The notes under the pieces were generated by a model. The model did not search any database. It worked only from the letters and a program-made list of their open reading frames with translations, and was not told the DNA's origin. Source: Verrucomicrobiota bacterium (GTDB taxonomy: Bacteria > Verrucomicrobiota > Verrucomicrobiia > Opitutales > Opitutaceae). Taken from it: 64,000 nucleotides of DNA. Below are positions 53,999 to 62,738 of the stretch, one piece after another. The stretch is from positions 186,001-250,000 of the forward strand of contig JAEYUW010000045.1 in NCBI GenBank assembly GCA_023432225.1, in the 5' to 3' direction. Every line of letters starts with the position of its first letter. The first letter of the stretch is position 1. Made by a program: the position numbers and the translations under genes.

Positions 53999-56900
53999 TC
54001 ACTCTAAAGAGGGGGACGCTGTGACAAGATCGCACGCCAAAGCGTGGTTCGGGTCACGCTTTAGAACCTCACCGAGCAGCTTGCGCGCGGCAACCTCGTC
54101 GCCGAGGCCGAGCTGAGCCTGCGCTTCGAGGAAAAGCGCGGTGGTCTGTTGGCGCGCGGCGAGGTCGTCGTTGAAGAGGAGCATCGTCGGCAAGGACGTC
54201 GCGAAATAGTCGATGTTCGCCGGTGCTTTCGCGAGCTGGCGGGCATAGGCGAGCAGTTCGCGGAGCAACTGCGCGGCTTTGGCAGGACGGCCGAGTCGCC
54301 GCCAGGCGAGGGCGGAGTAGTAAGTGAGTTCCGAAAACGCTTTCACGCTCATCGCCTGGAAATCGCCGCGGAACGTCGCCGCGGCGCGCCACTGTTGGCG
54401 GGCATCCGTGCGGAGACCCGCAGCGGCGAGCGCTTCGCCGAGCCAGAAACGAACGTCGCTCGCATTCGCGAGCAGATGGCGCGCTTCGCCGAGATTGGCG
54501 GGGACCTCGAGCGCGGCGTCGAAGGAAGCGATCGCAGCGGGGGCATCGCCACGGGCGAGCGCGGCACGACCGAGCAGCAGATGCGTGCGCATGTGCTGGC
54601 CGAGCGCGAGACCTTCGCCGCCTTCCCACGGCTGGAATTTGCGGGTGCGGAGGATCGGAAGCGCGAGTTCGGAGCGGCCGGTCTGGTTGTAGAGCGCGCA
54701 GAGTTCGATGCTCAGGTCATCGCGACTGCGAACGAGTGCCGGATGACGCTCCAGTTCGCGAAGGCGCTTTTCGGGCGCGGCTCCGGTGCGCTTCCACAAC
54801 TGGTCGCGTTCGTAGAGCAGACGCGCGTCGGTGGGCGCGGCGCGGAAAGCGGCGTCGTAGGCGCGACGCGCGCGGGCCGGTTGCTGCAGGATGTTGAAGG
54901 CGGCGATGCCCAGATTGCGCCACGCCACGGCGTTGGCGGGCTCTAGGCGCACCGCGCGCTCCCAGTGTGCGATCGCTTCGCGGTGGCGCCGGCGATCGTA
55001 GAACAGATTGCCGAGATAGAACGGCGCGCGGGCGTCGGCCGGAGTGGCCGCGATGGCCGATTCGAAAATCGCGATTTCTTCGAGGCGCACCGGGAAACAG
55101 TAGTCGGGCGCCGCGCGGCGGGCGGCGGCAAGATGTCGCTTCGCCTCGGCAACGCGACCCGCGCGGCGACAGAGCCATGCGCGGTAGTAGCTCAGAAGCG
55201 GCGCGGTGCCTTCGGTGACGGCGGGCGCGGCGTCGGCGAGCACGTCGAGAGCCTGGCCGAAGAAACCGGCGCGAGCGTAGTCGAGCGCGAGATCGAGCCG
55301 GATCTGCGTGTCGCCGGGGACGGCGCGTCCGAGCAGGTGAAGGCTCCAGGCGTCGAGCGGGTCGAGGGCGAGATTTTGCTCGAGAAGGGCGTGCGCGTCC
55401 GTTTCGCGACCGAGTTTGCGCAGGATGATGGCCTGGAGATTGCGCGCGGTGAGGTGGTCGGTGTTGAGGCGCAGGCTGCGTTCGAGCTGAGCGAGAGCGG
55501 CATTCCAGTCGTGGCGCAGGCAATCGATCTGCGCGAGCAAATGGAAACCGCTGGCCTGCCAGGCGTGGTTCCACGTGGCCTTGTAGGCGGCGGCGTAGGC
55601 GTCGCGCAGGAGCGGTGAGCGCGTGTCGTCGGGCGCGGCTGGCTCCGCGAGCCAGCGCAGCACGAGGCAGCGAGCGAGTTGGTAATGCGCTTCGCCGTCG
55701 GCGGGATTCGGATTGCGGTGAGTGAGACGCGCGATGCTGGCCCGCAGGTGGCGCTCCGCGGAGGCGAACTCGCCGCGACGCAGGTGCCAGCGGCCGAGCG
55801 CGAGATGGCAGCGTGAGTCACCCGGATCGCGGCGGAGCGCCTCGCGCCAATACGCCTCCGGGAAGCGCGTCGCGTGGCGGTATTGCTCGAGGTGCAGGCC
55901 GGTCAGGTAGAGCTCGTCGTTGCTCGCGACGTTGGCCGGCGCAGCGGGCTCGGTGGCGGCTTGGGACGCAAGTTCGCTCCCAGTGGGCGAGCGCGGCGTG
56001 ATCGGCGTGTAGCGAAGCAGCTCGCGGCCGTCGTCGGCGGCCACGATCAGCGTCAGATCATTGGGGCGAGCGCCGCGTGGCAGCGACACACGTTCGACGA
56101 ACGGCTCCGCCGGAGAGAGCGCGCGCGTGAATTCGGCAAGCGTGCGGCCGCCGCGTTCGAGTCGGATGCGCGTCTTGGCCTGAGATGCGGTCACGGCGAC
56201 GCCGAGGTGTGCGGTGGCTCCCTCGACGCGGAGGCTGAGCGCGGCGTCGGTGTTTGCCGCGTGTGCGGGACCGATAGCGCGGATCGGATACCAGTGTTGG
56301 GTCCAGGTTTTCGTTTCGCCGGGCGTGAGAAAAGAAAAGTCGGGCTGGTTGTCCGTATAGACGCCAGCCATCAGTTCGATGTAGGGGCGATGCTCGCCGT
56401 GCTCGTCGGCGTCGGTGAGGTTGCGGTCCCACGCGTAGCCGAATTCGTGATTGCCCCAGGTCCACTGTTTTTTTCCGGGCGCGATGTGATGATCCGCGAC
56501 GTGCACGATGCCGGCTTGCGCGCGGTGATCGTAGCCGCCGAAGAAGTCGCCCTGCGTTCCCATGCACATGTAGGACGTCGGGACCGGGATGTTGGCATAC
56601 CAAGACAGGTCGTCGGGCGTGTAGTCGCCGGTCGGTCGGTAAAGGCGCGGCGCTTCGTCGGCGGGAACGCCGTGTCGTGCACGCGCGGCGTAGTCGACGC
56701 CGTAGTAACGTCCGGAACAGCGCGGGAACGTGCTCATCGCGCGTTTCGCGTGATCCGCCACGTAGGTCGCGTCGGGTGGAAAGAACGACTGGTATTGTTC
56801 GTGGACGCGCGTCGCGACGTTGGCCCACCAGAGGAAGGTCTGCGTGTCGGCGGTGCGGTTGTAGACGCGCGCGCGCAGTTCCAGCACGGCGCGGCCGGGG

Positions 56901-57394
56901 CGGAGGCAAACGCCGTGCATGCCCTTCATGCGCGCCAGTGGGTCGTGCTCGCTGAGCCAGGCGGTCACCGCGCCGTCGGTGTGTTGCTCGATATGCACGT
57001 CCGTGGGCATGAACGTGGAAGGGCGGTGGTGCTGCGGCCAGTTGAACTCGATGCCGCCGCTGATCCACGGACCGGCGAGAGCGACGAGCGCCGGCTTGAT
57101 GACGGGCTGGTAGTAGATGACGTCGTAGTTGTTCGTCTTGTCGATGAGCCGGTGGATGCGTCCGCCGAGCGCGGGCAGGATCGTCACGGCGAGAAACTCA
57201 TTCTCGAGCACCACCGTCTGCCACGGCTGCGCTACCGGCTCGCCGGCGATGCGGTCGCAAAACGGGAGCGGATAAAGGCGTCCACTGGAGCCTTGATAGA
57301 CACGCGTCTCAAGGAACATCGGGTTGCGGTCTGGTGCTTGCGGCACGTAGGTCGGAAGCACGAGAGTTTCGCGGCGAACGGAAACAGGGGACAT
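53999..57394 (-). CDS. DUF5107 domain protein with C-terminal TPR repeats
   Basis: 1131 residues from MSPVSVRRETL; no signal peptide, so probably cytoplasmic. The N-terminal DUF5107 region (about 1-350) has LENEFLAVTILPALGGRIHRL, GGIEFNWPQHHRPSTFMP and WTWGNHEFGYAWDRNL, and resembles the beta-sandwich of aldose-epimerase-like domains. The remainder carries about ten TPR-type helix pairs (e.g. PFYLGNLFYDRRRHREAIAH, AWRNLGIAAFN). DUF5107 proteins recur beside glycosidases in Verrucomicrobiota and Bacteroidota; their activity is unestablished. It is divergent from a cytoplasmic GH2 across 135 bp, as is common for this family. Confidence 0.8.
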   Translation of the reverse strand: MSPVSVRRETLVLPTYVPQAPDRNPMFLETRVYQGSSGRLYPLPFCDRIAGEPVAQPWQTVVLENEFLAVTILPALGGRIHRLIDKTNNYDVIYYQPVIKPALVALAGPWISGGIEFNWPQHHRPSTFMPTDVHIEQHTDGAVTAWLSEHDPLARMKGMHGVCLRPGRAVLELRARVYNRTADTQTFLWWANVATRVHEQYQSFFPPDATYVADHAKRAMSTFPRCSGRYYGVDYAARARHGVPADEAPRLYRPTGDYTPDDLSWYANIPVPTSYMCMGTQGDFFGGYDHRAQAGIVHVADHHIAPGKKQWTWGNHEFGYAWDRNLTDADEHGEHRPYIELMAGVYTDNQPDFSFLTPGETKTWTQHWYPIRAIGPAHAANTDAALSLRVEGATAHLGVAVTASQAKTRIRLERGGRTLAEFTRALSPAEPFVERVSLPRGARPNDLTLIVAADDGRELLRYTPITPRSPTGSELASQAATEPAAPANVASNDELYLTGLHLEQYRHATRFPEAYWREALRRDPGDSRCHLALGRWHLRRGEFASAERHLRASIARLTHRNPNPADGEAHYQLARCLVLRWLAEPAAPDDTRSPLLRDAYAAAYKATWNHAWQASGFHLLAQIDCLRHDWNAALAQLERSLRLNTDHLTARNLQAIILRKLGRETDAHALLEQNLALDPLDAWSLHLLGRAVPGDTQIRLDLALDYARAGFFGQALDVLADAAPAVTEGTAPLLSYYRAWLCRRAGRVAEAKRHLAAARRAAPDYCFPVRLEEIAIFESAIAATPADARAPFYLGNLFYDRRRHREAIAHWERAVRLEPANAVAWRNLGIAAFNILQQPARARRAYDAAFRAAPTDARLLYERDQLWKRTGAAPEKRLRELERHPALVRSRDDLSIELCALYNQTGRSELALPILRTRKFQPWEGGEGLALGQHMRTHLLLGRAALARGDAPAAIASFDAALEVPANLGEARHLLANASDVRFWLGEALAAAGLRTDARQQWRAAATFRGDFQAMSVKAFSELTYYSALAWRRLGRPAKAAQLLRELLAYARQLAKAPANIDYFATSLPTMLLFNDDLAARQQTTALFLEAQAQLGLGDEVAARKLLGEVLKRDPNHALACDLVTASPSLE

Positions 57395-57529
57395 GACGGC
57401 GATGGGGGTTCCGTGATTAGAATCGGCGGAAGCGAAAACTGGCGCGATGCGTCGGCTGCCGGACAGTCCTGCAAACTGCGGGGCGCTTTCGGCTTTCGCA
57501 CGCGCGGGGCAGGGCGCATCGTCGCGCCG

Positions 57530-60340
57530 GTGGCCTCGGACACTTCCATTTCGTTGAAGGGTGATTGGCAGTTCGCGCGGGATCGCGCCGACGTCGGCGT
57601 GGCGGAGCGCTGGTTCGCGCGCGCACTCGACGGACGCGTGCGCGTGCGGTTGCCCGGCTCGCTGGCCGAGCAAGGTGTGGGCGATCCTGTCGACACGAAT
57701 ACGCCGTGGACGGGAACCATCTTCGATCGGGGTTATTTCAACGCGCCGGAGTATGCGCCGTATCGGCAGCCGCATGCGGTGAAGCTTCCGTTTTGGCTGA
57801 CACCGAAGACGGTTTACGTGGGCGCCGCGTGGTATCGTCGGGAGATTGAAATTCCAGCGGAGTGGGTTGGCCGGCGCGTCGTGCTCCGGCTCGAGCGGCC
57901 ACATTGGCAAACGCGCGTGTGGCTGGACGAACGCGAACTCGGCACCTGCGACAGCTTGAGCGTGTCGCACGAGTTTGAACTCGGCGTGTTGGCCGACGCG
58001 GGGCGGCACACGTTGACGCTGCGCGTGGACAATCGGCTGGGCGTGGATGTCGGCGAGAACGCGCACAGCGTGAGCGACCACACGCAAGGCAACTGGAACG
58101 GTGTCGTCGGCGCGATCGAGTTGCGCGCGACGGACACGGCGTGGATCGAGGATTTGCAGGTGTATCCGCGCGTGGCGGATCGCTCGGTGTGCGTGACCGG
58201 TCGCGTAGCGACAGCGGGGCTAGCGGCGTCGCGACCGGAAACGATCGAGGTGTCGGTGCAGTCGAGGGGCGACGCGGTGACCTCAACGCGTTCGGAGCGC
58301 CTTGAGGTCAAGTCGCTCCACCTCGGGCCGGATGGTGGTTTTGAGACGAGTATTGTGCTCGCGCGCGACGCGGCGTGTTGGGACGAGTTTTCGCCAGTGT
58401 TGCACACGCTCGTGGCGCGGTTGCCGAATGGCGAGGAACGCACGGTGAAGTTTGGGCTGCGGGAAGTGCGGCGCGAGGGACGGCGTTTGCTGCTGAACGG
58501 CCGGTCGCTGCTTCTGCGTGGGGCGCTCGACTGTGCGATTTTTCCGCGGACCGGATATCCGCCGACGGACGAAGCGGAGTGGCGACGGATTCTCGGCACG
58601 ATCAAGAGCTACGGATTGAACCACGTGAGGTTTCATTCGTGGTGTCCGCCGGAAGCAGCGTTCGTGGCCGCGGACGAGTTGGGGCTTTATTTGCAGATCG
58701 AGGCGGCGACGTGGCCGAACGCGGTGGCGGTGCTCGCGTTCAACTCGCCGCGCGGCATCGGCGACGGCGCGTCGGTCGATGCGTGGACGCTCGCGGAAGG
58801 TGAGCGCATCCTGCGGGCTTACGGCAATCACCCGAGTTTTCTCCTGTTCGCCGCGGGCAACGAGCCCGGCGGTCCGGCGCATCGCGCTTATCTCGGACGC
58901 TGGGTGAAGACGATGCGAGCGCTCGACTCGCGCCATCTCTACACGGGCACGGCAGGGTGGCCGGAGTTGGACGAGAACGATTTTCACGTCCTGCCGGAGC
59001 CGCGCGCGCATCAGTGGGGCGACGGGCTGAAGAGCAGGTTCAATGCGCTCCCGCCGGCCACGACGGCGGACTATCGCGAGAGCGTGGAGAAGCGCGCGGC
59101 GCCGATCATCAGTCACGAGATCGGGCAATGGTGTTCGTATCCCGCGCTGGACACGACGGCGAAGCACACCGGGCATTTGCGCGCGGCGAACTTCGAGATC
59201 TTCACCGATTGGTTGCGCGAGCGTGGGTTGGCGGACCGTTACCAGGCTTTCGCGCATGCGGCGGGACGGCTGCAGGTGGCGTGTTACAAGGAGGAGATCG
59301 AGGCGCAGCTGCGCACGCCGGGGCTCGGCGGATTTCAGCTGCTCGGCCTGCAGGATTTCGCGGGACAAGGCACGGCGCCGGTGGGCGTGCTCGATCATTT
59401 CTGGGAGCCGAAGCCGTATGCGAGCGCGGCAGAATTCCGGCGATTCTGCGGGCCGACCGTGCTGCTCGCGCGGTTACCGCGGCGCGTGTTCACGGTGGGC
59501 GAAACGTTAGAGGCGGCGATCGAGATCGCGCACTTCGGTGCGGCGCCGATCGCGCGAGCGGTGGTGCAGTGGCGGATCGAGACTGCGGGCGGTGAAGTGA
59601 TCGCGGGCGGTGAACTCGCGCCGCGAGGGATTCCGATCGGGAATGCGTTCACGCTGGGACACATTCGCGTTGCGCTCGAGTCATCGAAGAACACGGCGCA
59701 GCGACTGCGCTTGGTGATGCGGATCGCGGGCACTGCGGTCGAGAACGAGTGGGACTTGTGGATTTACCCAGCAGTTGAAAGAGTGTCGACGACGACGCCC
59801 TTCGGCGTGCACTTGACGCGAGCGCTGGACACGGAGGCGAAGGCGATCCTGCGCGCGGGTGGCCGCGTGGTGCTGTCGGGCGAACAGGGAGGAGCGCGCG
59901 AGCGCGTCGAGCTGGGCTTCTCGCCCATTTTCTGGAACACCGCGTGCACGCAAGGCCAGGCGCCCCACACGCTCGGCATCAGCTGCGACCCGCAGCATCC
60001 GGCGCTGGCTGGCTTTCCGACGGATCCGCACACGAATTGGCACTGGTGGTATCTGATCCGGCGCGCGGATGCCCTCGTGCTGGACGCTTTGCCGAAGGAT
60101 TTGCGTCCGCTCGTGGAGGTGGTGGATGACTGGTATCGTTGTCGGCGGCTGGGGCTCGTCTTTGAAGCGCGGGTCGGTCCGGGGCGATTGCTCGTGAGCG
60201 GCGTCGATCTGCTCGGGGATTTGGAAAATGATCCCGTCGCACGGCAGTTTCGCGCCAGTCTGCTGGCCTATGCGTCGGGGGAGCATTTTGCACCGGCGGT
60301 TGAAGTCACGACGGACGCGGTGCGCGGGCTGTGGCGATAG
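57530..60340 (+). CDS. Cytoplasmic GH2 glycosidase (GTG start)
   Basis: 936 residues. No ATG precedes the conserved start in frame; GTG at 57530 gives VASDTSISLKGDWQFA, which matches the GH2 N-terminus. No signal peptide. Sugar-binding domain (YVGAAWYRREIEIPAEW, WLDERELGTCDSLS), barrel with acid/base E445 in FAAGNEPGG and nucleophile E530 in SHEIGQWCSYP, and an unusual C-terminal third of about 300 residues (EWDLWIYPAVERV, RLLVSGVDLLGDL) with a GATase-like segment. Probably acts on imported oligosaccharides together with the DUF5107 protein. Confidence 0.88.
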   Translation: MASDTSISLKGDWQFARDRADVGVAERWFARALDGRVRVRLPGSLAEQGVGDPVDTNTPWTGTIFDRGYFNAPEYAPYRQPHAVKLPFWLTPKTVYVGAAWYRREIEIPAEWVGRRVVLRLERPHWQTRVWLDERELGTCDSLSVSHEFELGVLADAGRHTLTLRVDNRLGVDVGENAHSVSDHTQGNWNGVVGAIELRATDTAWIEDLQVYPRVADRSVCVTGRVATAGLAASRPETIEVSVQSRGDAVTSTRSERLEVKSLHLGPDGGFETSIVLARDAACWDEFSPVLHTLVARLPNGEERTVKFGLREVRREGRRLLLNGRSLLLRGALDCAIFPRTGYPPTDEAEWRRILGTIKSYGLNHVRFHSWCPPEAAFVAADELGLYLQIEAATWPNAVAVLAFNSPRGIGDGASVDAWTLAEGERILRAYGNHPSFLLFAAGNEPGGPAHRAYLGRWVKTMRALDSRHLYTGTAGWPELDENDFHVLPEPRAHQWGDGLKSRFNALPPATTADYRESVEKRAAPIISHEIGQWCSYPALDTTAKHTGHLRAANFEIFTDWLRERGLADRYQAFAHAAGRLQVACYKEEIEAQLRTPGLGGFQLLGLQDFAGQGTAPVGVLDHFWEPKPYASAAEFRRFCGPTVLLARLPRRVFTVGETLEAAIEIAHFGAAPIARAVVQWRIETAGGEVIAGGELAPRGIPIGNAFTLGHIRVALESSKNTAQRLRLVMRIAGTAVENEWDLWIYPAVERVSTTTPFGVHLTRALDTEAKAILRAGGRVVLSGEQGGARERVELGFSPIFWNTACTQGQAPHTLGISCDPQHPALAGFPTDPHTNWHWWYLIRRADALVLDALPKDLRPLVEVVDDWYRCRRLGLVFEARVGPGRLLVSGVDLLGDLENDPVARQFRASLLAYASGEHFAPAVEVTTDAVRGLWR

Positions 60341-60351
60341 CGGAACGCAAC

Positions 60352-60444
60352 GTAGGGCCGGCTTCAGCCGGCCCAATACGAGGGAGAATCGCCGGTTCGG
60401 GGGCGGGCGCGGCTCGTTTAGGGCCGGTCGGAGACCGGCCCTAC
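60352..60444. repeat. REP doublet between GH2 and GH42
   Basis: Unit 1: GGGCCGGC (60355-60362), TTCA, GCCGGCCC (60367-60374), preceded by GTA. Unit 2: TAGGGCCGGTC (60419-60429), GGA, GACCGGCCCTA (60433-60443). The outer GTAGGGCCGG and CCGGCCCTAC also pair with each other, giving a nested 93-bp inverted element in the 178-bp intergenic gap. Confidence 0.75.
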
Positions 60445-60518
60445 ATCCGGACAATCCGAATGCGGCTGGCTTTGCCGCGGGGCGGTGCTGTGATTGGCTC
60501 CGCATTCCACCCCTCCCC

Positions 60519-62606
60519 ATGAAACTTCGCCTCTCTCTCCTGCTGCTTTTCCTTCTCGTCGGTTCGTTGACTTTGGGTTTGCACGCCGCGGTGGGGCAGG
60601 GAGCCAAGCTCTATCACGGAGCGGCCTACTATCCCGAGCTGTGGCCGGAGGCGGAGATCGATCGCGATATCGCCGAGATGAAAAAACTCGGCATCAACGT
60701 CGTGCGCGTCGGTGAATTTGCCTGGTCGAAGATGGAGCCGGACGAAGGGAAGATGGATTTCAGTTTCTTCCAGCGCGTGTTCGACCGGCTGCACGCGGCG
60801 GGCATCGACGTCGTGCTCTGCACGCCGACCGCGACGCCGCCGGTCTGGCTGAGCCACGGGCATCCCGAGCGCGCGTTCGTGGACGCCGAGGGCCGCGCGA
60901 TGATTCACGGTGCGCGGCAGCACATTTCCTACGAGGAACCGTATGTGCGTGCGGCCTGCATGCGCATTGTCGCCGCGCAGGCCAAAGCGCTCGGCAAGCA
61001 CCCTGCGGTGATCGCCTGGCAGATTGACAACGAGCTGAAGTGCCATGTCGCGGAGGATTTCAATCCGTCGGCGATCGCCAACTGGCAGCGTTGGCTGGAA
61101 AAACGCTACGCCACGATCGAGGCGCTGAACGCCGCCTGGGGCACCGAGATTTGGAGCCAGCGCTACCAGCGTTTCGACCAAGTGCCGGCGCCGCTGCGGA
61201 CACCGTTCCTGCACAACGCCTCGCTCAGCACCGCCTACCGGATGTTCAATCGCGAGCGCACGGCGGACTTCGTCGCGGAGCAATGCGCGGAGATTCGCCA
61301 GCACTCCTCGGCGCCGATCACGCACAACACGATGCGCTGGTTCAGCGTCGGTCTCGAGAGCTTGCACGCGCCGCTCGATTTCGCGTCGTTCGACGACTAC
61401 CCGTCCAGCAAGGACTGGCGGAATCTCATTGTGCACTACGATCTGTTCCGCGGCGCGAAGCCCGGAAAGGCGTTCTGGGTCATGGAAACCAGCGCGGCGC
61501 ACAACGGTTGGCTGAGCAACCACGAGCCGGCGCATCCGCCGGGTTTCCTGCTTGCCGAGGCCGTCGCGAACTACGCGCTCGGCGGCGAGGCGTTCTGTTA
61601 CTGGCTCTGGCGCCAGCAGCGCACCGGTTGCGAACTGCCGCACAGCTCGGTTCTCAGTGCCTGGGGCAAGCCGACGCTCGGCTACGCGCAGGTGGAACGC
61701 GTCGAAGCCGCGCGCCAGCAACTCGAGCCGCTGATCGCGGCGAGCAAGCCGGCCGTGATCGAAGCGGCGGTGACTTGGTCTGACCTCGCTCGCGCCATGT
61801 GGCTGACGGAGCCGCTCGGAGGCAATCGCACTCACACCGTCGATTACCAGAAGGCGATCGGCGAATGGCACTCCTTGTTGTTGGATGCGGGCGTGCCGCG
61901 CGACGTTCGCTTCGAAGGCGCGCCACTCGATGGACTCAAGCTGCTCGTCACCCCGATGGTGCCGCACCTGAGTGCCGAAATGCTGGCCAAGGCGGAGAAA
62001 TTCGTGCGCGATGGCGGCGTCTGGATCTGTGGACCGCTTTCGGGCGGGCGCACGGCCGAGCACACGGTGCCGACGGATGCCGCGCTCGGCGCGCTCGAGC
62101 GACTCGCGGGCATCGAGGTCGTGTATTCTTTCACGGTGAACGGCATCGAGGCCAAGGCGGACGCGTTCGGTGTGACTGCTCCGCTCGCCGGCTGGTGCAA
62201 CGCGATGAAGCCCGCTGTGCCCGAGACCAAAGTGATCGGCACGCTGCACACGGATCGCGTGGACGCCGGCTTGGCGTTCGCGACCGAGCGCCCGCTCGGA
62301 AAGGGCGCGATTATCGTGCTCGGCGCACAGCCGCAGGGCGACGAGGGCAAGGCGATGCTGGCGAAGCTGGTCGCGCGTTACGTGGGCCGCGCGGGCATCG
62401 CGAATCGCTACCAGGCCACCATCGGCACGCTCGTTTCGCCGCGCACGACGAACGACGGTCGCACGCTCTGGATCGCCGTGAACATGGACGGTGAGGGCGG
62501 GGAAGTGCAGTTGCCTTCCGCCGCGACCGATGCCGTGAGCGGCGCCGCGCTGCCCGCCGGCGCGCTCAAGCTCGGCCGCTACGAGTGGCGTGCGATCCGT
62601 TTCTGA
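60519..62606 (+). CDS. GH42 beta-galactosidase, secreted
   Basis: 695 residues with a signal peptide (MKLRLSLLLLFLLVGSLTLGL). The TIM barrel shows YYPELWPEAEIDRDIAEMKK, FAWSKMEPDEGKMDF, the acid/base in QIDNELKCH (E172) and the nucleophile in WVMETSA (E323). A trimerisation/GATase-like domain and a small C-terminal beta domain follow. It would cleave beta-galactosides from pectic galactan. Export is notable because many GH42 enzymes are cytoplasmic. Followed by the inverted repeat at 62621 and GH112. Confidence 0.93.
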   Translation: MKLRLSLLLLFLLVGSLTLGLHAAVGQGAKLYHGAAYYPELWPEAEIDRDIAEMKKLGINVVRVGEFAWSKMEPDEGKMDFSFFQRVFDRLHAAGIDVVLCTPTATPPVWLSHGHPERAFVDAEGRAMIHGARQHISYEEPYVRAACMRIVAAQAKALGKHPAVIAWQIDNELKCHVAEDFNPSAIANWQRWLEKRYATIEALNAAWGTEIWSQRYQRFDQVPAPLRTPFLHNASLSTAYRMFNRERTADFVAEQCAEIRQHSSAPITHNTMRWFSVGLESLHAPLDFASFDDYPSSKDWRNLIVHYDLFRGAKPGKAFWVMETSAAHNGWLSNHEPAHPPGFLLAEAVANYALGGEAFCYWLWRQQRTGCELPHSSVLSAWGKPTLGYAQVERVEAARQQLEPLIAASKPAVIEAAVTWSDLARAMWLTEPLGGNRTHTVDYQKAIGEWHSLLLDAGVPRDVRFEGAPLDGLKLLVTPMVPHLSAEMLAKAEKFVRDGGVWICGPLSGGRTAEHTVPTDAALGALERLAGIEVVYSFTVNGIEAKADAFGVTAPLAGWCNAMKPAVPETKVIGTLHTDRVDAGLAFATERPLGKGAIIVLGAQPQGDEGKAMLAKLVARYVGRAGIANRYQATIGTLVSPRTTNDGRTLWIAVNMDGEGGEVQLPSAATDAVSGAALPAGALKLGRYEWRAIRF

Positions 62607-62620
62607 GCCCAGCGCTTTTC

Positions 62621-62711
62621 AACCACAGATGAACACAGGTGGACACAGATCAGATCCCCGCTACGTGTGATTTTCTGATTCATCTGTGTGCATCTGTGTC
62701 CATCTGTGGTT
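62621..62711. repeat. Long inverted repeat with CACAGAT units
   Basis: Left arm from AACCACAGATGAACACAG (62621) and right arm ending CATCTGTGTCCATCTGTGGTT (62691-62711; last 11 bases CATCTGTGGTT) are near-perfect reverse complements over about 34 bp, separated by some 20 bp. The ACACAGAT unit recurs within each arm. It lies between GH42 and GH112. Confidence 0.8.
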
Positions 62712-62738
62712 CGGCCTTCTGAATTTTCAATTTCCTCG

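Noticed and set aside
57395..58087. Extension of the DUF5107 protein into the GH2 gene
   Set aside because: Antisense to conserved GH2 sequence; the MSPVSVRR start gives the usual family N-terminus.
62621..62711. Repeated CACAGAT units as a small CRISPR array
   Set aside because: Repeats are short, irregular and inverted rather than direct with uniform spacers; no cas genes.
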